This document shows positions 22,744 to 34,400 of a stretch of 64,000 nucleotides of DNA, in pieces. The translations under genes and the position numbers were made by a program. The DNA comes from Choristoneura fumiferana. Its lineage: Eukaryota; Arthropoda; Insecta; Lepidoptera; Tortricidae. The notes beneath the pieces were generated by a model, which worked only from the letters and a program-made list of their open reading frames with translations, had not been told where the DNA came from and did no database searches. Positions within the stretch are counted from its first letter, which is position 1. Every line of letters starts with the position of its first letter. The stretch spans positions 16,184,408 through 16,248,407 of the forward strand of contig NC_133485.1 of NCBI RefSeq assembly GCF_025370935.1. Direction: 5' to 3'.

Positions 22744-23240
22744 TACCGATCATCTTAAGCCCTGATGGCCATTTGCTTCCACCATGGAGCCGCAGATGCA
22801 TTTATGAGGCACACAAACATCGCAGCCCAGGCGGAGAGCTACTGCCACCCACAATGAGTCGTTGTCCAGAAGTATTTCCAAATAAGGAGCAAGCAAAGCC
22901 CATAACCACGCTCCCGCTTTGATTTTTGATACCGACTTCAGCCTGGCTAAATCCACCCTAGTGGCACACCCACCCACAAGTGCCAGAGCGTCTCTAGCCC
23001 CCACGTCATCCCAAACTCGTTATATCAGCGGAGCCCGAGGCAGCGACGCTATTAGGTGTCGAGCCGTCCACCTCGCCAGTGCACCATGCACAAACGGAAT
23101 GGTAACCCGATGGGTTTCATGAGAATTTTTAATTTAAGAGACAAGGCCACTATAATAACTCCATGTGCTGATGCGAGGAAGACTGGCAAGCCCACATTCT
23201 CCACACGCCGCAAACTGAGGCCAAACTTGAACATGGGACT
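22744..23240 (-). pseudogene. Decayed RT-like element fragment (C-terminal part)
   Basis: On the minus strand a frame reads LEILLDNDSLWVAVALRLG followed by CDVCVPHKCICG and GHQGLR. The LRLG...C.PH.C.CG...GHHGLS-like pattern is found downstream of reverse-transcriptase domains in a family of invertebrate retroelement-like proteins. The frame is short and surrounded by stops. The same region recurs in opposite orientation at about 24250-24795. Confidence 0.6.
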
Positions 23241-23371
23241 TGGTTGAATTTAGTAGTGACGGGCAGGCTTCCTCCAGGTCGCATTCTGTCCTTAAGACTA
23301 TAGAGTCCAAAGTATATGAGGCCGGTGTGTGGGGGGCCGTTCGCCTGATGACTCGGTAGCACCTCCGGGTC

Positions 23372-23640
23372 TTGAGACGCTTGTGTTCGAAGCATCCTCC
23401 CGCGTCCCGCACGTTAAATTTCCCTCGGGAGCCGGATTGGTCCATTCAAGCCTTGCCGGTAAACTTGGAGGATGTGGTGCGAGCACTAGGGTCATTCCAT
23501 AATGGGTCAGCCGTGGGCTTAGACGGAATTCGACCAGCTCATTTTCAGCTGGGTTTTGGAACACTGAGGTCACGATCCACAACACGCACTTTCGTCACGG
23601 AACCCGGAAATCCAGACTGTGTCGTCTTGAAGTAGGATCT
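23372..23640 (+). pseudogene. Decayed RT-like element fragment (N-terminal part)
   Basis: The frame contains FPREPDW and ALGSFHNGSAVGLDGIRPAHF, matching the start of the same invertebrate RT-like family (a SF..GSAGG.DGLRPQHL pattern). It ends without continuing into palm motifs, so it is a broken copy. Confidence 0.6.
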
Positions 23641-24249
23641 CAAGAACGCGTCCAATACTGGCGAGAGGGATGTTCTGTTGGGCGAAGTGAAAAAATACAT
23701 TCCACCCTGTACCTTTTTTACACCAGGTCTATCATTCTTCTTCTAACCTTGTCTACGGCGATTCTCAAATTCTTTCGCAGGTGGGTGCGCAGTAGGGAGA
23801 TCAGCTTGGACCGCTTACCTTCAGTCTTACTATTCATGAAGCACTGTCGTCTCGAAAATCACCTCTTAATATTTGGTATTTACTCGTAGATGATGGCACC
23901 TAAGGAGCCTAAGGTCGTAAAGCAGGACTTGGCTTTCCTTATCCCCCCCCCTTGAGAGGTATAGGACTGAAGGCGAATATGGGACAGATTTAACCCCGCC
24001 TGTTCTCCTTCTTTAACTTCTTGAAGGTCTTTCTTCCTGGTCTCAAAGGGCTTTTTACACGAGACCTTTACCCTTTTGGGTTCTTCTATTTTCCAAGAGG
24101 CCATTTCTAGTGCACTAGAGACCAGGAAGCGTCTATTTTGCTCGCCCAGGAACGTTTGAAGAGTATTAATACCCATCTCATCTTGACTCTGTTACGAATG
24201 TGTTTCGCAGTTCCAAAAATAACCTATTTTTTGAAAACCACTCCAATGG

Positions 24250-24795
24250 TTGTGTTCGGGTAAAACTTCTTCTTTTGACGTCACGTTGAGAGATACAAAG
24301 GAGACTGTATTGAACGTGTCCCTTGCGGATGAGCAATGGGTCCAAGCGTCCTTGCCCATATGTAACGGTGGTCTCGGTTTGCGGCGTACGGCGTTCCTCG
24401 GATCGGCACATGGAGTTGGTGGCCTTATCTCCTAAATTTTTAAATCTCATAAAGGTTACCAATACCATTTCGTATGTGGATGATGCACTGGCGAGCCGAA
24501 TGAGACTGGCGTCACTGCACGGGGCTCCGCAGATACAATGAGTTTGGGATGACGAGGGGGCTAGGGACGCTCTAGCACGGCCTGTGGGTGTAACCACTGG
24601 AGTGGGTTTGGCCAGGCTGAAGTCGGCATCAAAAGTCAAAGCGGGAACGTGGTTATAGGCGTTGCCTGTTCCTTATTTGGAACAGTCTTGGACAACGACT
24701 CATTGCGGGTGGCAGTAGCTCTCCGCCTGGGCTGCGATGTTTGTGTGCCTCATAACTGCAGCTGCGGCTCCATGGTGGAACCGAATGGCCATCAG
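24250..24795 (+). pseudogene. Decayed RT-like element fragment, second copy
   Basis: The plus strand encodes WVQASLPICNGGLGLRRTAFLG early on and LRVAVALRLGCDVCVPHNC with CSCGSMVEPNGHQG at the end, in frames broken by stops and shifts. It is the inverted counterpart of 22744-23240, so two copies point at each other with 1 kb of rearranged sequence between. Confidence 0.6.
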
Positions 24796-25313
24796 GGTGT
24801 GTTATGACCAGTATAACAACTTTAGATATACTTTCACTAGAATAAAAGATATTTGGCATAAATACCAGTAATTCATTATACCCACTGAACGTTATATCGA
24901 ACATAGGTTATATCACATATATTATACCATCAATCAGGCCTACGCGTCTGTTCCAGACGAATTTGGCGTGTTGCCTGTGCACAACGTCTTTGGTGGCTGA
25001 CTAGACCGATGCGAGAGCGACATGTCCGTCCACATCTCTGACAAGCGAAGTCTGCGGATGTTGATGCAGAACGGCCTTGGTGTCGTTTCTGTCTCTTTTC
25101 AATAAGTGCATTGAGCCAGGCAAGCCTTCATCGCAATACTTGCGGCCCTCCAACACACGTCTGCACCAATCAGTGCATTTTTCCGCAAGCTTTTCTCAGT
25201 CTAGGTGGTCAATTTTGAAGACGGCCATATCTCACTTAGCGCAGTCCTTAAATCTCAGCAAAGGTCTCACGACGTTTCATTTGGCATTATACCATATTAC
25301 TGTTAGGGGCTGT

Positions 25314-25458
25314 TTCACCATCCATTGATTAGCGTTAACCGACGGTTAAATGTGATGCCGTCTCCGTCTATTGAGTCTATTCGAACAAAACAAATAGAGA
25401 CGGCATCACACCTAACCACCAGTTAACAGTAATCAATGGATGGTGAAACAGCCCCTTA
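25314..25458. repeat. GGGGCTGTTTCACC MITE (family E), copy 1
   Basis: A nearly palindromic element with ends GGGGCTGTTTCACCATCCAT and its complement, arms of about 65 bp and a TTA repeat at both flanks. Others: 35011-35143, 40452-40592, 45426-45568. Confidence 0.85.
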
Positions 25459-25599
25459 GAATATTAATAGTTTGGTACAACAAGTACAACAAGTCCATGA
25501 TACCGGAATAGTTAGATCATGAGAATATAACAAATGTTGTTGTACCAATAGTGCATTATATTTCTTAATCGTTATATAGACCAATAATATATCTAAAGT

Positions 25600-26220
25600 T
25601 GCTATAGCAACCATGACGCATGAGTTTGTTATTCAGGTTTCTTACTTATTAGGTACTAATAAGTACTATAATGTTGAATGAATGATTTATTTGCATAACA
25701 AAAATGTTCTGAAGTTTTAGTTGAAATGCTAATTAAAGTTATTACCTACAGAATAAATTAAGGTATTTTACGTATTATTTCATCCTTAAACCTAAGCGTA
25801 TGCTGTTTATATACACCAAAAATAGTAGGACATGATAATGATCAAAATACCTCAAAAAATAATAGTGAAAAAACCTTTTGTGCATTTGTTAGAAATCAGA
25901 TGGTGCCTTTGTGATTAATTACCTTATAATATTAACAAAAGTCTAGTGTTAGTAACAGTTAACGTTAAGTTATTGAAATTTTAGCATAGATGATTAATAT
26001 TTATTATAATTAATTAATATTATTTATATTATTTCTGTTCAGTAGGTACTTTGGATATTTTTCCCTTGCAATTTGGTAAATCAACATTATGAACAGTTTG
26101 ATAAGAAATAAAATGTGTGTTGTTAGTAAAAACATGCTAAATTTATTAAGACGTAAAATCACATAAGTTAATTTGAAATATGACGTTTGAGGTCAATTTT
26201 TACGTTTAGTCTTTTTACCT
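25600..26220. other. AT-rich interior of the 17-kb element
   Basis: No coding frame and no recognised repeat. A CCAATAATATATCTAAAGTTG stretch near 25580 repeats, inverted, the sequence near 22463. Confidence 0.4.
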
Positions 26221-26470
26221 GATTGCATTTGCTCGATGACTAGGGGACAATTTACTAAAGCGACACTTATCTCCTAAACCAGTGGATTTTGCTATGAATT
26301 ATTAAAACCTTATTATAGTCTATTAAATTATGTGTCATATATTCCTAGAAATTTTAAAATTGGTTGTCTGGTTAAAAAGTTATGATTTTTTTCGTAAAAA
26401 AAAAACTTTAAATCGCTCTCCTGTAAAGTTGACGAAGTGTCGCTTTAGTACTTTTGCCTGCCGAGCGACG

Positions 26471-26789
26471 ATATTTAATACACCTTAAAAACGTACCATA
26501 AAAATATCGAGCATGCCACAGTGTTGCATAGTCCCCGTTTTGTTCGGAAAAAAGGGAGGACAAAAGTTTCAGAAAGACAAAACTGTCTCAAAACACAGAC
26601 ATTCATTGCCCCGGAACGCTTATTTGCCATAATTAATTTCAGATATTGCAAAATATTCACAAAATTATTCTAATTATAAATAAACCCGCGTAGCTCACCC
26701 AAAAACTATGAGATTTGACAATTCGGAGACCTCACGCTACACTAGCGCCTCTAGTGGCGAATTCATACGCGATAGCCCTCATTTATTTA
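26471..26789 (-). repeat. Right half of the split MITE (family H)
   Basis: Starts ATATTTAATACACCTTAAAA and ends GCGATAGCCCTCATT. Continues the copy interrupted at 9404 and aligns to the remainder of 41437-41869. Confidence 0.88.
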
Positions 26790-26841
26790 AGTAAAGAAAA
26801 AGCAGTACCGATAAATTAATTAATTGACTACCTAGCCATGC

Positions 26842-26970
26842 GGGGCTATTCCGAAATTCGAAAATGGAAGTTCGTGTCGTTTCGTCCCTCTGACGCTTAC
26901 ACTGTTCAATACGAGAGTAAGAGGGACGGTACGATACGAACTTCGATTTTCGAATTTCGGAGTAGGCCCT
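26842..26970. repeat. Palindromic MITE (TTCCGAAATTCGAAAA)
   Basis: The left arm GGGGCTATTCCGAAATTCGA and its complement at the right are about 49 bp each, with a short loop near 26893-26917. Fragments of the same arm occur near 44655 and 63895. Confidence 0.8.
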
Positions 26971-27224
26971 CTGATGCCGAAAAACCAATGTCCCGGCAGG
27001 TACCTATTACCTATGCCGATGATGATACCGCCTCTGTCAAATCTCTTTCCCGCCATTTTAGGTATTTGCTTGTGATTGGTCGTCGATAAGTGCCATCTCA
27101 TCCCTCGACAGATCACAAGAAACCAACACAACTATTAATAAAGTACCAACCTAAGGTGTGAGCTAGCTTTTGCTAGCTTTGTCAATGTCGAATATAAAAG
27201 TACCTAACTAATTCAAAAACTTTT

Positions 27225-27520
27225 TCATCACACATCGTAAACAGTGTCGTAACATGCAGGCTACCTTGGTTCATCATCATCATCATGTCAGCCGAAAGAC
27301 GTCCACTGCTGGACATAGGCCTCCCCCAAGGCTCTCCACTCAGACCGGTCTTGTGCTTTCCGCATCCACCGCGATCCCACGATCTTAACCAAGTCGTCAC
27401 TCCATCTTGTTGGAGGCTACCAAGTCATCAGTTTTCGACTCCGGGCTTCTAATAGACTCTCGTTCGTAATTCCTTATTTACCGCCCTTAAGACACAATGT
27501 ACTATTTCGAAATCATTGTG
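27225..27520 (-). repeat. Dispersed element interrupted by an RTE tail
   Basis: 27225-27275 and 27440-27520 match, in inverse orientation, the two ends of 46730-47240. Between them sits an RTE-type LINE 3' end (27274-27418, minus) with a CATCATCATCAT tail and the GTCCACTGCTGGACATAGGC motif. Confidence 0.7.
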
Positions 27521-27649
27521 CCTTGCCTAGGTATAGGTATGGTTGGGTATCAGTTATCTCCATTTAAAATTTTATCGCAATCCGGCCAGCCGTTTTGGTG
27601 TTACAATGTGTTGAGTCACCATTTTCGAATGTATAGGTATGCAAGTACC

Positions 27650-27787
27650 TACAGTCGCGAGTTCATAAACTTGTGAGCAAAAATTTGATCAAAAATATCT
27701 GAACACGCATCTATGCCGTTAAGAATAGAGTCGTGTTCAGATATTTTTAATCAAATTTTTGCTCACAAGTTTATGAACTCGACTGTA
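27650..27787. repeat. Mariner-type MITE (family G)
   Basis: Almost perfect palindrome: TACAGTCGCGAGTTCATAAA at the left and its complement at the right, arms about 65 bp, TA at both ends. Confidence 0.85.
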
Positions 27788-28464
27788 CCTACTTACCTAT
27801 TTCAGTTTTAGTTTTTAATTTTATAAATTCAAAGAACCAAGAGGGGTAGGTATAGGTATAATGTCACGACTCACTCACCCTTCGAAATTAGAATAGCACG
27901 CAAAGTAGGTAGGTAGGTAGGTATATATAAAGGTCTCTTTAACTGTTAGTAAATAAATAACCAGACAATTTTTCTAAATTAGGTACAAACCTTTTTCTGT
28001 AAAGAACCTTTTAGATACTTAACAAAATGTTGTTGGCATGCATTAAAGCACCAGTAGCCATTTAATAAATATGAACAAAAAAATTAAAAAGAAAACTTAT
28101 ATGGCTTTCGTGGCAAAAATTAAAAGTTTTTGACGTGATATGGCCAGCACTGAAAATGTTTTATCGTAAAATATCTTGTTGTTGTTAGAATTAATAATGT
28201 TCAAAATAACTTTTTGTTTCCTAATAATAAAGCAATATTTAAATTACAATTCATTTAAGTCAATCTCCGATAATATTATTGTAATGTCTGATTTCTGTCA
28301 GACAATATTTTTTTAAATTTCTGAACGAAATAAGCGCCATGACAACGTGAAAAAATTGTTTGAGGTTGACAACCGTTTGCACTTTGCTATTGATCTAACA
28401 ACGCTATTTGTGATAGAAGGTAACAAAAAAACCCATTCCCACCCCTGTAGAAGTAAAGAAAAAA
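27788..28464. other. Upstream region of RPAP3
   Basis: AT-rich; holds an (AGGT)n run near 27908. The 5' untranslated exon and core promoter of RPAP3 should lie here, but I see no TATA box or initiator that stands out. Confidence 0.4.
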
Positions 28465-31400
28465 ATGGACAAAGCTTTCGAGATCCAACGGCAGGTCCGG
28501 GATAACGTTTCAACATTAAAAACATACCTCACAGATTTACAGAACTGGGAGGTTGAAATGAAACGTAAAGAGGCCGCCTTGAACGGTGAATTTGAGCAGG
28601 TTCAAAGCTATTTACGGTTCTAATTCTCATGTAAATCATTAGTCAGTATTGTTAGCTATGCATAATAGTGTAAAATTCTCGAAATAGTGGTAGTTTTGTT
28701 ACGAAATAGTGATAATGATTTTGCTAATGACTTTGTCTCAAATGTTGTCTCGCGGTGGTTTGTTCGTCTTTATTATGCTTATTTTCTATATTTCGACATT
28801 CCTGAGTGGTCCTAGATTGCGGATTATTAATCCAAATGCTAATTTTTGAGGTCAGGACTTACCTCCAGTAAGAAGCAAGGCTAAAAAGGAGAAGCCGGTG
28901 GAGAAAAAAAAGACAGTTGAAAAACGTTTAAAATCATCAGATTACAAAGCGTGGGACAGTTTTGATGCTGTAAGTGTCTTTTGTTATACCTTTTTTACAA
29001 TTTGAACAAATATGATAAGCCATTTTAATTAAATTTGTTCTTCTTTCTGTTCTACCCACTCCAATTAGAAAATTGAGGTAGTCCCCGAACTAAGCAAAGC
29101 TTGTACTGTCCATAGTTATGTTATTCCAGTGGTGGGCAGAAAGTTACAGATATTTTAGAGAATGGCTAGGATTACACCATTCTATTTTATACTTTTTATG
29201 TTTTGTCCAAATAATGAAATTATATTATGATCGTGGGCCATATTTGTAGGTACTATTCACTTTGAAGGAACATCGGCGGGCCGGATTAAGTCCCTTCGCG
29301 GGCCGGAGTGTGCCCACAGGCCGTACTTTGCCCATCACTTTGTTAATCCGTTACCTAGTATCCATACTAGGCAGTAGTCACCACAGCAAATGAGTGTCTC
29401 ACTGTGAGCGGCTGTCGCCCAGTTCACAGCCTTAAACTTAACCCATTGTATGTCTTGACACAGATATGTGCTCCATTTAAGGCTATCTTTTTGTATTTTT
29501 TTTAAATCAGCTGAATATGGAATATTACTGCAATTTTCTGCCATCAGAGTGCAGCACTAGCACAAACCGTAAGCAGTTTTTGGAGTACCTATCTTAAATG
29601 TCCGTAGGATACCATAACATATTATTTTAATATTTTTATTGGAAATATAGCTCTATTGTTACTATCAATGTTTACTAATAATTATGGCGATAAAATATAA
29701 AGAGAACGGACATTGTCATGGGGGTTTGCGCTTGTGTCGCCCCCTGCGCAGAGCTTTGTATATTTTCAGACAAGAATCGAATTCAGTATTTTTTTTAGTT
29801 CCAACAAACGAGGGGTTAACCCTGTTAACTGTATAACAATGCTGTTATTTCAGGACAAAGCTTGCGAGGAAATAGACATGGAAGATGTGGGTCCTACATC
29901 TTTGGATGGCAAGAAGAGTCAGCAGGCTAAGATGGAGAAGCTGAGAGAGGAGGCTCATCATGAGAAAGAGAGAGTAAGTAGGATTATGATTGTTTTTTTT
30001 TGGAGTCTTTTTGTATTTTTTATTTCAACTCCAAATTTGTTACTTTTACGAGTATTCTGTGAAACCATATCGAAAATACAAACTGAGACAAGGATGCACA
30101 GAAAAACCAGAAAAACCTTTTCTGGTTTTTCTGTGCATCCTTGTCTCAGTTTGTATTTTCGAGTAAGTAGGATGTTTTTTTTACTCAATTTTGTATACTA
30201 TTTTGAGTTTTATTTAAATATTCAAGAGAATTTCGACACACTTCCGTTGATTGGATTAACTTGAAATTTGTAGTATGTACTATAGATATATATATATATA
30301 TATATAATGGCAATGCAATGTTGTAGCACCATAATGATAGGAGAGAAAATAGTTATGCCAATTTAAAATAATTACAAACCATTTAATTTCCATTTACAAA
30401 TACTTAGGATAAAAACAAACAAAACTAAAACAAATTACTCAAAGTACATACACCTCTTAGGCAAGGTCCCGAAAAATGCTGGCAGCGTTTCCTCTTTGAA
30501 TTTTAATGTTGATTATGTATGGAAATTATATAAAGCCAAATAATTATTATCTCTTGTATTGTTGTGTGTATTGTTGTGTGTAAGAGTCATTGTATTGTAT
30601 TGTATTGTACCTCTATATACACCTGTGTTTTGTGTACTGCTTCATATGTGTTAATGTTCAATAAAGAGTCATTGAATGTACTCTATTGTATTACATATTG
30701 TACTTATTATACTATTTCCCAGGGCAACGCTTTTGTCAAGCAGGAGAAATGGGACGAGGCTATTGCCTGCTACAACCGAGCCATCGAACTGGTAAAAGAT
30801 GACGCCATTTACTACGCCAATAGAGGGCTCTGTTACCTTAAGAAAGACAGGTAAATCTTGAACTTTTTGTATATTTTTGCCATCTGTTGGGAAAAGAAAT
30901 AAATTGCATTAAGTTACCTGTATCTGCAATATCAATGTGACCACAATCAATTAAGTACTGAATTAGAAAATTCGGTACCTGTTCATCATCATATTGGTCG
31001 GAGGATGTCCACTATGAGCATTCCCCGGGACCATTGAGGCACGGATGATTGACATTAAGCCAAAGAGTAGGTATCGAGTTAAAAACAGAGTGCACTCTAG
31101 CTGGTTTCTACCTAATAAATAATTAATCAATTAGAAAAAAACACATGATATTTAAAACGCAAAAAATATTAAATTTTTGTAAGATAAATAATTTCAATCT
31201 TAATCAAATTAATTTTGCATATTTAAATTTCTTGAAGAAATAAATTGTTGCAGAATGTGTTTGCGATCCCAGTTCTATTTATTGCCTTGTAACAATTCGT
31301 TCATGATGTTTAGTGTGCTATAGCCAAAATTCTTATTTAAAACCAACTTCGATTAATAAAAATCTTTTCAAACTTAATTTGATCTTACGAAAATTTATCT

Positions 31401-34400
31401 ATTAATTTCTACTCTTTAGCAAATCGTTTGTGCCCTGAAATGCCCGGGGTATGACCAATGACCATGAGAATAGGTCTCCCCCCATAAACCTCCAGTTGCT
31501 TCGGTTGGAAGAGGCCTGCATCCACCGTGCACCTCCAGCTTTAACCTTCCATCCATCTGGTTGGTGGACGTCCTACGCTGCGCTTGTTGAGCCGCGGTCT
31601 CCATTCGAGAACTTCGGCCCCAACGGCTATCTGTTCCGTTATATGGTCTGCCCATTGCCACTTCAACAAGCTAATTCACTTGTCTATGTTGATGGTTCCT
31701 GATCACAAATTAAAAATCATTGTGTAATTATTTCTTTCTTGGTGCATTTCAGCCTCCATCAAGCAGAAACGGACTGCACGGAAGCACTCCGCCTGGACCC
31801 AACGTATGTCAAAGCCCTCCAGCGCCGAGCGACCGCAAGAGAGCGCCTGGGCTCACTCCGGGCAGCCTCACACGATCTCAGTGAAGTGCTCAAGTATGAA
31901 CCCCACAACGGACCGGCGCGGAAACAGCTGGAGGTTATTAAAAACCGCATGGGGACCAAGGGGGTAAGTCTGTAAATACCGGTCAAGTGTTAGTCCGGCT
32001 CTAGCACCAGGGTCCAGTTTCTCGAAGTTTCATCATCATCAGCCGGAACACGTCCACTGCTGAACAAAGGCCTCCCCCTTAGAACGCCACAATGAGGGCT
32101 ATCGCGACTGAATTCGCCACTAGAGGCGCTAGTGTAGCGTGAGGTCTCCGAAATGTCAAATCTCATAGTTTTTGGGTGAGCTACGCGGGTTTATTTATAA
32201 TTAGAATAATTTTGTGAATATTTTGCAATATCTGAAATTAATTATGGCAAATATGCGTTCCGGGGCAATGAATGTCTGTGTTTTGAGACAGTTTTGTCTT
32301 TCGGAAACCTTTGTCCTCCCTTTTTTCCGAACAAAACGGGGAGTATGCAACACTGTGGCATGCTCGATATTTTTATGGTACGGTTTTAAGGTGTATTAAA
32401 TATGATTTTAATCTAAACTTTGTTTTCACGCCCGTAATAACAGACTTTGAAAGCCATACTTAAAAACCTCACGCAATAGTGCGCCATCTAGTGAGACAAA
32501 AAACGATAGCCCTGTCGCCACTCGAGGACTTTTCTTCCCCAATGGTTATCTGTTCTTCGAGCGATGTGGCCTGCCCAATTGCCCATTGCCACTTCAACTT
32601 GCATATTTTTCCAGCTATGTCGGTAACTTTAGTTCTTCGACGAATTTCCGAATTTCTCGAAGTTTATTATTCTAAAAATATAATAATAAATAATAATAAT
32701 AATAATAAATATTATGGGACACTTTGTTTATATTAGTGTTTTGTTTCGTTTTCTCATTCATTTTACGAGACATAACACTAATCGTCACTACTTTCAAAAA
32801 AGCCCGTATCTCAAAATCGATAATTTTACTGAGTGAAATCTATGAACATTATTTCAAGAGTCAATTTCGTTGACATATTTATTAGATTTTTTCAAAGTAA
32901 TAATAATAATAATCCCAGCCTATATACGTCCCACTGCTGGGCACAGGCCTCTTCTCAGAATAAGAGGGCTTGGGCCGTAGTTCCCACGCGGGCCCAGTGC
33001 GGATTGGGAACTTCACACACACCATTGAATTGCTTCGCAGGTTTGTGCAGGTTTCCTCACGATGTTTTCCTTCACCGTAAAGCTCGTGGTAAATTTCAAA
33101 TGTAATTTCGCACATGAATTCCGAAAAGCTCAGAGGTGCGAGCCGGGGTTTGAACCCACGATCCTCTGCTTGAGAAGCCATATGTCAAACCACTCGGCCA
33201 CCACGCCGCTCATTGCTGTTATAAATAAATTATTTTCTTTCTTTCTTTCTTTTTCAAAGTAGTGACGTAATATTATTACACTTGTAAGCTTTATTAAGAA
33301 ATATGGTACCCATACAAATTTGTAGTTATTTATTTACTAGCTGTTGCCCGCGACTCTACCCGCGAAAATATGAAAAACCTACCACAGACGAGTAGGAAAA
33401 AATTTAATAAAAATCGGTCAACTCGTTTCGGAGGAGTTTGGTACCTAAATCTTATTTTTATTTGTCGTTCCAGTCTAAGTCCAAATCATCACCATCTTCA
33501 ACACCGACTTCAGAGAACAAGCCTTTCCCGAGGAGTACTGGGCAGGCAAAGATAGTGGAGCTGAAAGACGAACCAGCGCTACCGGTGCCCGAGTTGAGTG
33601 AGGAGGAGAAGTGGAAGAATGGAGTCGGAGAATGTATCACGGTCATCAAACCGGTCAAGAAGCCACCTCATTTGCGGTCCAAGGTATTTTATTTTATAAC
33701 TAGTGTTTACCCGCGGTTTAGCACGCGTAAACTAGTCGATCTGGTAGTTACAATTGAAATTCCGGGATTTTACAAAATTCCCCTGGGAAAGCCCAAATTT
33801 TATATTGTGTTCTTCATTTAGGTTGTTTTATGAACAATTTTCCAAAATTTCAACACTAAACCCAGCAGTAGAAATTTCAAGATTTTAACCCTATCCCAGA
33901 GGAATATAAAAAAAAGGGAAAAAAGGGGGAAAAAGCAGACTATCTGTTATTCCAGACGTCCAGCTATCTACGTACCAAATTTCATGCAAAACTGCCAGCT
34001 GTTTTAGCGTGAAGGAGTAACAAATAGAAACACACAAACATTCGCATTCATAATATAAGTAGGAAGTTGGATTCAGGTTAAGGCTGTGTTTCCATCAGAG
34101 ATGTGTGAGGTAGCTGAGCGGTGAATGGATGCGTAGTGAGGGCGTGAAGCGGGCTCTTCGCCTTGCTCCGCTGAGCTTTTTCCACTAGAGCTGTCCTGAG
34201 TGAGGAGAGGATAGTAAATGAAGCGTTTCTATTGCTTCATGATAAACACATTCCTCGCAATGCATTATCGCAGTCGTTTGTTAGTTCTTTACCGATTCAC
34301 CGAATCGCGTTTCACCTAATCGCGTTTCACCTAGATCGTATATTTAATTATAGTGTTGTGTCACAATCGTTTATTTTTTTACTCGCTATAAATTTTAGTC

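Larger units (their letters stand above)
9405..26470. mobile_element. 17-kb terminal-inverted-repeat element with nested insertions
   Basis: The left end (9405-9440) and right end (26435-26470) are perfect 36-bp inverted repeats beginning CGTCGCTCGGCAGGCAAAAG. ATAT flanks both ends (9401-9404 and 26471-26474). It sits inside a MITE whose two intact relatives in this window preserve the empty site. After removing the BEL element and the LINE, about 8 kb remains, itself containing another TIR element (10061-21274) and decayed reverse-transcriptase fragments. No transposase was recognised, so it is either non-autonomous or decayed. Sub-terminal copies of the ACTAAAGCGACACTT word occur at the termini and again near 26254. 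The 4-bp duplication does not fit piggyBac/Kolobok (TTAA) or Tc1/mariner (TA); I cannot assign a superfamily. Confidence 0.85.

Noticed and set aside
24178..24639. 153-codon minus-strand frame in the RT-like region
   Set aside because: The homologous coding signal (LRLG..CVPH.C.CG) is on the opposite strand here, so this is a shadow frame.
9405..26470. Polinton/Maverick or integrated large DNA virus as explanation for the 17-kb element
   Set aside because: The size and TIRs are suggestive, but no DNA polymerase B, packaging ATPase, capsid or retroviral-type integrase outside the BEL copy was found, and the duplication is 4 bp rather than 6.
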